Positions 35,816-46,300 of a stretch of DNA of 53,311 bases are shown in pieces (position 1 is the first letter of the stretch; every line of letters begins with the position of its first letter). A program made the position numbers and the translations under genes. The notes under the pieces are model-generated. The model did not search any database, was not told the DNA's origin, and worked only from the letters and a program-made list of their open reading frames with translations. This DNA comes from Bacteroidota bacterium (lineage in GTDB: Bacteria; Bacteroidota; Ignavibacteria; Ignavibacteriales; SURF-24): the NCBI GenBank assembly GCA_030706145.1, contig JAUZPB010000019.1:1-53311 (forward strand), in the 5' to 3' direction.

Positions 35816-38800
35816 ATGAAAAAAAATATAGTTCTTTCCTATGTTATTACCACTTACAATAAGATCCAATACCTTAAATATATTATTGATGAGGTATTAT
35901 TAAATATTAAAAATGACGAGGAAATCGTTGTTATTGATGGGGGTAGTGAGGATGGAACTATACAATACCTGGAAGATCTGTATATTTCAGGAAAGATTCA
36001 TAAGTACATATCTGAAAAAGATTGCGGAGAATCTCACGGACTAAATAAGGGACTGCTTTTAGCCGAAGGAGAACTAATAAAACTATTATCAGATGATGAT
36101 GCTTTTTACTTCCCTGGTATTCAGATTTGTAAAAAATTTATGATGGCAAATCCCGAAGTTGAAGTAATGGCCACTAATGGTGCTAGTATTGTTTGGGATG
36201 ATGATATTCCAATTGTTGAATTGGGAAAAGTCTATGAATCTATGTTCAAAGAATGGGAAGAATTTAAGAAGCCTATGGCATTTTGTGGTTTGGGACTTCT
36301 AATACGCCGACAGTCTCTTCCAAAGATCGGTCTATTTAATATCCATTATGTTAGGGTTGATGCAGAATTTTCTTTACGGCTTACTTCTTTGCCTGTTAAA
36401 ATTGCATGGTATACAGGCTATACATGGGTGCGCTTTACTAATATTTCAAGTAATAGTATTAAATATGAACGAAATATTGCTTTGGAAACCCAACAATTGA
36501 ACGGTTATTATAAAGTTCAGATTGATGGGGATAATAATGATAAAGTGCTAATTCAAAATGAAACTAGAAGTAATAATATTGGAGTTAAAAAACAACTTAA
36601 CCTTAGCTTAAAGGAAATTAAAAATAAAGGTTTATCTTGCCAGGAAATCTCTCATGCTTATGTCATTATGAAAAACTGGCTGCAAGAGCAAAATAGGACC
36701 TATCAAAACAAAATTCTATTTGATAAAAAGAATATTAATATTGATAAATATAATGCTGAAATACTTCCAAATGATTTTAGTTATGAAACTACAGATAATG
36801 GAACTTTGTATGAAAGAATAATAAGAAAGTGCAAAGAAAAAAATATTTATTCTGTTAATCTGCATTTAGGATGCGGTGAGATGTATTTTTCCGATTATGT
36901 AAATATTGATTATCCTTCTGATAAACATAATGTCATGAACGTAAAGCCTGATATCGAGATCGACCTGCTTGATATGGAACTGCCAGCTAATGCAATAGAT
37001 GAAATCAGGCTTCATCACGTTTATGAACATTTTAACCGGGTTACTGCATTAAGCTTGCTAATTAAATGGCATAAATGGTTAAAACTAGGAGGAAAACTTC
37101 ATATTGAAACACCCGATCTGATCGGAAGTGCAAAAACCCTCCTTTCTGATATGCCATTAAAGATCAAAATGGGCGTCGTACGTCACCTTGCTGGTGATCA
37201 GGCAGCCTCATGGGCTTATCATATAGATCACTGGTTTGCTGAAAGATTTGAGCATACATTAGGTCTCCTTGGCTTTGGAAAAATTAAAGTAAATAACTCC
37301 ACATGGAAGGTTGAACCCTTTTTGTCAAATGTTGAGGTCATAGCAGAGAAAACATGTGAACTATCTACCGAAGAAATGTTGCTTTCGGCCGATAAGATCT
37401 TGTGGGAAAGCACTGTATCAGACCGGGAAAAAAAGGTATATGAGGTTTGGAGAAAGCAGTTAAGAGATGTGTTGACCGGCTCGAATCATGAAGACCTAGG
37501 AATTGCAGGAATAAGTAATATTAAAGAAACCATTGCATGCTCAAAAACAATTGAAAATAATATATCGCAGAATAACACTATCCCATTATCTGAAATTCAT
37601 GACTTCAACCAGATGAATAGAAATAAATGGGTTATTGAAAAAGCAAAAACAATCAATGCTGGCTCAAAAGTATTAGATGTTGGCGCTGGTACTTGTCCCT
37701 ACAAATATCTGTTTAATCATTGTGATTATAAAACTCATGATTTCAAGAAATATGAAGGCGTTAAATTAAATGGTGAACAAGACTATGGGAAAATCGACTA
37801 TGTCTCGGATATAGTAAACATACCAATAGAAGACAATTCCTTTGATGTTATTTTGTGTACTGAAGTTTTGGAACATGTCCCAGAGCCAGCAAAAGCTCTT
37901 GAAGAGATGTCTAGACTGCTTAGACCAGGGGGAAGATTGTTGATTACTGCACCTCTTGGATCGGGACTGCATCAACTCCCATATCACTATTATGGTGGAT
38001 ACACACCAGAGTGGTATAAGCATTTCGGCGAAAAATTCGGTCTAAATGTGGTCGAAATAACTCCAAATGGTGGCTTTTTTAAGCTCCTTTCTCAGGAGAC
38101 TGCCAGATTTGTTTGGACTCTGCCTAAGCATAGACACCTTCATGGTGAATCAGAGGAAAACTTAAAGAAATTGTTCGGTGAGCTATTGCCTAGATTTCTC
38201 TATGAGCTGGATGAAAAATGTATGATTGATCAGTTTACTGTAGGTTACCATGTAGAGTTCATTAAAGGAAAACCTATTCACACTTCCGATGGCTGCAATA
38301 AAGAGCAGGTTAGTTCAAAAGAAAAAGCAAATGAATACGCAAGTACAAACAAAATGGATTTGGCGAAACATAGGACTAAAGGAGTTATTTTTAGCAAGAA
38401 TAGAGCACTTCAGCTAGATGCTCTTTTAAGATCATTTTATTTGAATTGTCTTGATCCGGAAAATATAGAACTGATAGTTATTTATAAGGCTGATGACAAA
38501 TATATAAATCAGTATAAACTCTTGGAAGAAACATATCAAAATGTTGTCTTCGTAAAGGAGCTGGATTTTAAGGTGCAGTTACTTGAAGCTGTCTTGGATT
38601 CAAAATATTTAATGTTTTTAGTAGATGACAATGTTTTTATTAGGGACTTTTGTATTAGTCAGCTATGCGATAAATTAGAGCAAATACCAAATGCTTTAGG
38701 CTTTTCTCTCCGTCTTGGAGAAAATACAATCTATTGTTATCCAAAAAACTCTAGCCAGGAATTGCCTAAGTTTAACAGGCTAGATAATAATGTGCTATTA

Positions 38801-40342
38801 TTCAACTGGACTAGCTCGCAATTAGATTTTAACTATCCTTTGGAATTATCTAGCTCCTTGTATAGGACAGACGAAGTTATTCCAATTATTAGTAAAGCCA
38901 ATTATAAGAATCCGAATTCGCTTGAAGGTATCTTCGATGAAGTAAAGCAATACTACAAAGATCAAAGGCCTATGCTATTATGTGCAAGAACTTCTCTTGC
39001 ATTTTGTATTCCAGTAAATAAAGTTCAAAGAGAAATAGCAAATAGGTCTGGCAATAATAATTATTATAGTATTGATGCCTTAGCTTCAATTTTTGAGGAC
39101 GGAAAAAGAATTGATGTCTCTGCGCTGAAGAATTTTGTGCCAAATGCTTGCCATCAGGAGATTGAATATTCATTTACTGATTGTAAGTCTGAGGAGCTTG
39201 GAGATATTGAACATCTGATATTAAAGTCACAGGAAATGATAGAAAATGGCAATAATATTAAAGCAATTGAAACCTTGGAGAAATTATTATTACATCATCC
39301 AAAGGATATAAAAATACTTACAAATCTGGCTGTTGCCAATTACCTGTTGAATGAAAATAACGTTGCCATTAAATATTTGGCAAGAGTGTTAGAAATAGAT
39401 CCAAAGAATAAAATTGCAAATGAAAATCTTGCAATGATCAAAGATCGGTATAAAAGTAGTCACAAAAACCTGGATACCCAAATTACTATTTTTACTGCTG
39501 CATACAACGCAGAAAAATATATTTCGCAAACCATAAATTCTGTTTTGAATCAGACTTTTAAAGACTTCGAGTATATAATTGTTGATGATGGAAGCAGTGA
39601 TAATACAGCTGCAATAATTGAAAGTCATAAAGATAAAAGAATAAAATTTTACAGATTAGAGCACAAGAATTTTGCATCTGCAATGAACTATGCAATTCAA
39701 AAGTCAAATGGTAGATACATTCTTGGTATAGATTCGGATGATTTTGTTGAAACTGATTACCTGGAAAAGATATATGATGCTGCAAGAAAGAATCCCGAGG
39801 CCGATTATGTCTATCCGGAATATTTCACCATAATTGATGAATACAATAATATAATCGAGGATAAAAATAAATTTGAAGACTTCTCAGGCGATCGAAATCA
39901 ATTACTGGTAAGGCGTCTTTTTAACGAAGCTACTGGCCGGGTACCTAATCCAGGCAGCCTGAAAAAAAGAGAGATATATGAAAAGTATGGACTTTATGAA
40001 GAGCTTGAAACTATTGAGGACTTTGTATTTCTATGCAACAATAGCCTGAAAATAAATTTTCTTCGGGCAGATGGTGTAAAAGGATATTTTTATAGAAGCC
40101 TTCAAACTGGTAATTCGAGAAAATATTTAGTCCGTAGTAAAATAATGGCAAATGCACTATTTAAGATGGTACAGAAATATCCTCCTGAAATATTGTTCCC
40201 TGAAATAAAGGATATTTTACAATCTGAAAAACAAAAAAAATATTTGGATTTTCTGAAGTCTGTATTTCAAAAACATGCTAAGTTTTATCAGGGAAGAGGC
40301 GGAGAATATTTTGAAATGTATTCGAATAAAATTACTGATTAG
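35816..40342 (+). CDS. Giant GT2 / double methyltransferase / GT-A / TPR / GT2 protein
   Basis: A 1508-aa modular, cytosolic-looking protein with no signal peptide. In order: GT2 domain 1 at about 5-235 (SYVITTYNK; acidic LLSDDDA at 91-96). Methyltransferase 1 at about 345-515 (NLHLGCGEMYF; LHHVYEHF; LGGKLHIETPD). Methyltransferase 2 at about 600-815 (VLDVGAGTCPY; CTEVLEHVPEP; LLRPGGRLLITAP). A GT-A-like domain at about 850-1120 (GVIFSKNRALQLDALLRSF; MFLVDDN near 935). A TPR segment at about 1128-1215. GT2 domain 3 at about 1222-1460 (FTAAYNAEKYISQTI; GIDSDDF near 1304). It predicts two sequential or alternative sugar additions plus methylation of the glycan. The two methyltransferases differ in sequence, so probably not a recent duplication. 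Acceptor unknown. Confidence 0.9.
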   Translation: MKKNIVLSYVITTYNKIQYLKYIIDEVLLNIKNDEEIVVIDGGSEDGTIQYLEDLYISGKIHKYISEKDCGESHGLNKGLLLAEGELIKLLSDDDAFYFPGIQICKKFMMANPEVEVMATNGASIVWDDDIPIVELGKVYESMFKEWEEFKKPMAFCGLGLLIRRQSLPKIGLFNIHYVRVDAEFSLRLTSLPVKIAWYTGYTWVRFTNISSNSIKYERNIALETQQLNGYYKVQIDGDNNDKVLIQNETRSNNIGVKKQLNLSLKEIKNKGLSCQEISHAYVIMKNWLQEQNRTYQNKILFDKKNINIDKYNAEILPNDFSYETTDNGTLYERIIRKCKEKNIYSVNLHLGCGEMYFSDYVNIDYPSDKHNVMNVKPDIEIDLLDMELPANAIDEIRLHHVYEHFNRVTALSLLIKWHKWLKLGGKLHIETPDLIGSAKTLLSDMPLKIKMGVVRHLAGDQAASWAYHIDHWFAERFEHTLGLLGFGKIKVNNSTWKVEPFLSNVEVIAEKTCELSTEEMLLSADKILWESTVSDREKKVYEVWRKQLRDVLTGSNHEDLGIAGISNIKETIACSKTIENNISQNNTIPLSEIHDFNQMNRNKWVIEKAKTINAGSKVLDVGAGTCPYKYLFNHCDYKTHDFKKYEGVKLNGEQDYGKIDYVSDIVNIPIEDNSFDVILCTEVLEHVPEPAKALEEMSRLLRPGGRLLITAPLGSGLHQLPYHYYGGYTPEWYKHFGEKFGLNVVEITPNGGFFKLLSQETARFVWTLPKHRHLHGESEENLKKLFGELLPRFLYELDEKCMIDQFTVGYHVEFIKGKPIHTSDGCNKEQVSSKEKANEYASTNKMDLAKHRTKGVIFSKNRALQLDALLRSFYLNCLDPENIELIVIYKADDKYINQYKLLEETYQNVVFVKELDFKVQLLEAVLDSKYLMFLVDDNVFIRDFCISQLCDKLEQIPNALGFSLRLGENTIYCYPKNSSQELPKFNRLDNNVLLFNWTSSQLDFNYPLELSSSLYRTDEVIPIISKANYKNPNSLEGIFDEVKQYYKDQRPMLLCARTSLAFCIPVNKVQREIANRSGNNNYYSIDALASIFEDGKRIDVSALKNFVPNACHQEIEYSFTDCKSEELGDIEHLILKSQEMIENGNNIKAIETLEKLLLHHPKDIKILTNLAVANYLLNENNVAIKYLARVLEIDPKNKIANENLAMIKDRYKSSHKNLDTQITIFTAAYNAEKYISQTINSVLNQTFKDFEYIIVDDGSSDNTAAIIESHKDKRIKFYRLEHKNFASAMNYAIQKSNGRYILGIDSDDFVETDYLEKIYDAARKNPEADYVYPEYFTIIDEYNNIIEDKNKFEDFSGDRNQLLVRRLFNEATGRVPNPGSLKKREIYEKYGLYEELETIEDFVFLCNNSLKINFLRADGVKGYFYRSLQTGNSRKYLVRSKIMANALFKMVQKYPPEILFPEIKDILQSEKQKKYLDFLKSVFQKHAKFYQGRGGEYFEMYSNKITD

Positions 40343-40375
40343 TCTAAAGGGTATATAGGAAATTATAGAAATACA

Positions 40376-43300
40376 ATGAAAAAGATTATATCATTTTTGG
40401 CAGGTGATGCCGGCAATATACATTTCATAAAATCGATAGTTAATTATCTTAGTGCATTTTATGAGGTCCGCATTTATGCAAAATTAAATTATGAACAAGA
40501 TGAATTACAAAAAATATTAAATGAATCGGACCTTGTGTGGTATGAGTGGGGTAATGGACCTGTTGTTAAGGGAAGCTGGCTTTCAGGAAATGCAAAGACA
40601 ATTTGCCGCATTCATAGATATGAAATATTGGGCGAGGAAATTAAACAAATTAACTGGAAGAATATAGATAATATTATCTTTGTCAATAAAGAATATCTTG
40701 AGCTCTTTAAGGAATTAGTAAATAGCTATATTGAAGAAGATTCTTTTTTCTCTATTATTCCGAACCCTATAAGTGAAGTTAAACCTTTTATTGAGAAATC
40801 TGCTGGATATAATATCGCCTATATCTCAAGATTTAATTCGGATAAAAATCCTGCCTTAATGATCCAAATATTAAAAAAACTGGTCGATGTTGACAGCAAT
40901 TACAAGATCTATATGGCAGGAGCTATTCAAGATTACCAGCTTTACCTTTATTGCAAACACCTATTAAGTGAATTGAAAATAAAAGATAATTTCATTTTTG
41001 AGGGTAAAATATCAGACATTAATCATTGGCTAAAAGATAAAAATTATATCCTTTCAACTTCAATTGTAGAAGCTCACCCTGTCTCAATCTCTGAAGCAAT
41101 GATGCTTGGAATAAAACCTGTTATTCATAACAGTTATGGGAAATTAGATAATATCTTTGATAAGAAGTTCCTTTTTAATACAGCTGAAGAAGCAGTTAAA
41201 ATAATTACAGAGAAAGACTATGATTCATTAAGCTATAAAAACATTATATCAGAACGTTTTAGTGAAGAAAATGTACTTCCCAAAATCCAGGACTTAATTA
41301 AAGATACTCTTAATAAAGATATTATATCGAGGAAAATAAATAAACCTAAAGATTCTCCTTTTATCACAATAGGAATTGTAACATATAATCGTGCAAAATA
41401 TTTAATACAGGCAGTTCAAAGTGCATTATTGCAGCAAGGGAACTTTGAAATTGTGATCGTAGATGATGCTTCTGAGGATGAAACAAGGCAGGTAGTTGAA
41501 GCTTTTAACTCAGATAAAATTGTATATATCAGAAATGAGATGAATCTGGGGCGTCCAAAATCCCGTAATAAGTGCATTCAATATGCAAAGGGTGAGTATA
41601 TCTTATGGATGGGTGATGACGATCTGTTAATAAATGGAGTAATTTGCGAGTATTCATCAATAATAATGAATAACCCCAAAATAGATGTTATTTATGGCAA
41701 TTTGCAGGCCTTCGATGACAAGACAGGAGAAGATCTGGAGCTATATTCAGCTGTAGATTATACTCCTTCAAACCGCAAAATTCTGATGAACTTAATTATG
41801 GGTTCTGGTATAACCGACGGCGGCTCAATGATTAGAAAAGAAATATATGAAAAGTATGGCATTTATGATGAAGAGTATTTAAGGGCACAGGACAATGAGT
41901 TATGGGCAAGGATAGCACTCAAAGCTAGATATTTTAAATATAATAGAACTGTTTATAGATATAGAAAGCATGCGGGAAATGTTTCTTTCGGTAATTTTGT
42001 AGATACATCTTATGAATCGAAAACAATTCGCAAGATAGTAAATAGTTATCCATTGGATGTTATTTTCAATGAAAGCGAGATACGATCAAAATTAGATATT
42101 ACTAAGGCTTTGAATACTGTAGTAAAGGGATTAGTTAAGTTTCAGGATTATTATAATGCAACTATGATATTGTTCAAAAGTAATATTATAGATGATTATG
42201 ATTCATTAAAAGACTATATATTATACTTGCTGTGTATGGGGCAAATAAATAAAGCAAAAACAGAATTTGAAAGGCTCCTGGAAGTACTAACAATTGATTC
42301 AACCGATAAGAAGTATATTAGTATGCTGATTTTGGAATATGAGAATTATGCTAACTCAATTCAAAATGGCATTGAAGAACAAAACCTTTTACAGGTTAAA
42401 GACTCCATAGATTCATGTCTAAAAAAATATGGACTGAACTTCTACGTTGCAAAAGCTTTAGCAGATATAATGACCCTTGGGGGAGATACTGCCCAGGCCT
42501 ATGAATATTTCAAAATTGCAGTTAGGTTAAATCCTACAGATGATTTGATTTACCAAAGAGCTCAGGAAGTTGCCCAAAAAGTAAATAAACTTGAAGAGCT
42601 TAATTCAATGCGAAACCGTATAATGGAAGATCTTCCTTTGTTTGATGAATCTAATAAGATTTGTCAGAATGTAATGGTATCTGTAATTATTCCAACATAT
42701 AACAGGAAAGATAAGCTTGTAAGAGCTATTAAGAGTGTATTAGCACAGAGCTATGATGACTATGAAATAATTGTAGTAAATGATAATGGTGAAGATGTTT
42801 CTTCTGTAATAGAGGAATTGAAGGATCCAAGGATCAGACTTATTTCTCACAATATAAATAAAGGGCTTTCTGCGGCAAGAAATTCAGCTATTAAATATTC
42901 CAGAGGTAAATATTTAGCCTATCTTGATGACGATGATATATATTATCCTGACCACCTGGAAACCCTGGTTAATTACCTTGAGAATAGTAATAGTAAAATT
43001 GCTTATACAGATGCTAATAGATTAATAATCGAAAATAACGTTGAGAATAATCAAACAGCAAAAAGGGATATTCCATACTCATCTGACTTTGACAGTGAAG
43101 ACATACTCTATAATAACTTTATTCCTGTCCTTTGTATTATGCATAAAAAAGAGTGTCTTAGTGATGGAGTTATTTTTGATGAATCTCTCAGGGTCTTTGA
43201 AGACTGGGATATGTGGATCAAATTATCAAGGAAATACGAATTCTCTCATATAAAAAAGATTACTTGTGAATTCACCTGGACTAATGATGGTTCTACAATG

Positions 43301-46300
43301 ACAAGTTCAAAATGGGACGAATATTGCTGGACAACGCTAGTCTTTTATCATAAGAATAGAAAATACTCAAATAACATTAATAAATTTCAAAAGAAGATAC
43401 TGGATTTCATTAACTATCATGAGAATTCATTGATGGAAATTATAAAAAAGAAATCCACAACAGCTGACACTTCAAACCAGCAAATGGAATTACAATATGT
43501 TTTAACGGAGCTTGCTTATTATTACTATAAGAAGGATGATGTTGACGCAGCTCTTTTATTGATATATCGAATATTAAGTGGTAAAGACTTAGAAATTCTG
43601 GTCGTGCAGCTCTTTAATGAAATTTGTAAAAAAATCAATTATCAAGATATTGAATTACTAAAATTAACTGATTTTTGTAATAATGAAGAGGATCCTAAAT
43701 ACCCAAGGTATGATTCTTCAAAGCTATCTCAAATTGTAATAAACGTAATAGAATTTAGGCTTAAAGAAAGAATTAGCTCATTGGCAATTGCCGGGAAAAA
43801 CAAAAATTATGTGTATCCCGAAATCCTTGAAACTAAAAAAATTTATGACATAGTTATACCAATTTATAATGCGGGCGACAAATTGGAAATATGTCTTAAG
43901 AGTGTATTAGCAAATACTAACAAGAAACATAACATATTTTTGTTAGATGATGCTAGTAATGATCCAAAGGTTGAAGAATTATTGAAACAATATAAAACAG
44001 GAAATGGAAACATAAAAGTTTTACGAAATAGTGTTAACCTTGGATTTATAAAAAATATAAATAAGGGTTTTAAGCTTTCAGATAATGACATAGTGATCTT
44101 AAATTCCGATACTCAAGTAACCTCACGATGGTTAGAGAAAATGGAAAGATGTTTATTGTCAAGACCATCTATTGGCATAGTTTCTCCATTATCTAATAAT
44201 GCAACCATTCTCTCAATTCCAGAAATTAACCAGAATAATAAAGAACTTGAAGATGTTGGTATAGAAAAGATATCAGAATTATTGTTTAATTGTTCAAAAA
44301 GAGAATATCTGCAGATCCCTACAGCAGTCGGCTTTTGTATGATGATAAGCCGTAAAACGATCAATATGATTGGTAGCTTTGATGAAGCCTACGGTTTAGG
44401 ATATTGTGAAGAAAATGATTATTGCATGAGGGCTTGGGACAGGGGAATAGAATCCGTATGCTGCGATGATGCTTATGTACACCATTATGGTGAAGCTTCA
44501 TTTAAAAATGTGGATAGATTGGATGAAAAGAAAAAAAAGAATATTGAATTATTAAAGAAAAGATACCCCGATTATGATAAAACAGTCTTTGCCTTCTGTA
44601 TTACAAATCCTTTAAGATATATTCAGGAGAAAATCAGAAGTGAATTACATAAGTTAAAAGGTCAGGATAAAAGCAAAATATTGCATGTAATTCATAACTT
44701 TGGAGCTCTTGGCGGTACAGAGCTGCACACAAAGAACATTGCTGAGGGATTAAAAAAGAAATTTGATTTTACAATAATTTACCCTCATGCCGATCGCTCA
44801 CTGTGGTCTGACATGAAAGAGGAATGTACTTCTGATAATATTAGAATAATAAAATATAATAATGTCCTAAAAGAAAATCACTCAAGAGGTGGAAGATTTA
44901 TTATATTCCCCGAGGATTTGGAAAATATTTATGTCGAAAGATATTTTTCAAAGATCATCTCCGGTGGAGATTATGATATTATTCATTTCCAGCACTTAGG
45001 AGAGTGGAGTTCATTACTCTTGCCAATGGTTGCAAAGGCCTGCAAAAAGAAAGTAATTCTTTCTATTCATGATTACTTCTTTTGGTGTCCGGAATATAAT
45101 TTGGTAAATGAAAAATTGCAAAAATGCGGAAAAGAAAAAGCGGACTTTAGTGATAAAGATTGTATTAAATGCCTGTCAGAAAAGAGGATTGCAGATGACC
45201 GTAGGTTGTCTTTAGATATGGAAAGTTATTTGTTAATGCGGGAGATTATTACAAAAAATGTAATAGCCACTGCTGATAAAATAATAGTTCCTTCTAAATT
45301 CGTGAAAGATAAGCTTCTAAGTACTTTCGGTACTGATGTTGAGCAGAAAGTCATCGTCGTAGAGCACGGTATAGTTGTGCCTGAACTTAATTTGGATCTA
45401 TTGAACCAAAAGACGAACGAAGGTGAATCTCTTAGAATCGGATTTTTAGGAAATCTCTATGACCGTAAAGGCGCTGAGGTGTTTCTTAAAACAATCGAAC
45501 ATGTCAATAAAAAGAATATTGAGTTTAGCATATTTGGATTTGTTCCACCTCAATATTCTGATAGATTAAACAATCTTGATGTCAAAGTTTTTGGTCAGTA
45601 TAACCGCAATGATCTTCCAAGTCTGCTGGCAAATATTGATATGATAATTGTTCCATCAATATGGGACGAAACTTATTGTATGACTGTTAATGAAGCCTTA
45701 GCCCTTGGTGTACCTGTATTGGCCTCTTCAGTTGGAGCAATCAATGAAAGAATAATAAATAATGAAAATGGATTTTTAGTCGCTCCAAATGATTCTCATG
45801 CTCTGGTAGATCAGATTCTTGAGATTTTTAATAATAGGGAAAAGCTTAGTCTGGTTAGAAACAACCTAAAGAAGATAAAAATTAAAACCTTAAAAGAAAA
45901 TATTGACGACTATGAAAATATTTATGATACCATCGTCAGAAGTGCTGAGATTAAAGATAAAAGCAGCTCTGAAGAAGAACCCGTGACAAGTATTATTATT
46001 TTGACATTTAATGGATTAGAATATAATAAGGAATGTATTGAGTCTATACAGAAACATACGAAGAGTAAATATGAACTGATAATTGTTGATAACAATAGTA
46101 ACGATGGCACAGTAAATTATCTAAAGGATCTTGAAAAATCGAACCGAAACATAAGTCTGATCCTTAACAATGAAAATCTTGGCTTTCCTATAGCAGTAAA
46201 TCAGGGAATAATTAGGTCAAAAGGCGAATACATTTTAATACTGAATAATGATACTATTGTTACTGAAGGCTGGCTCGATAGAATAATTGATGTTGCAAAA

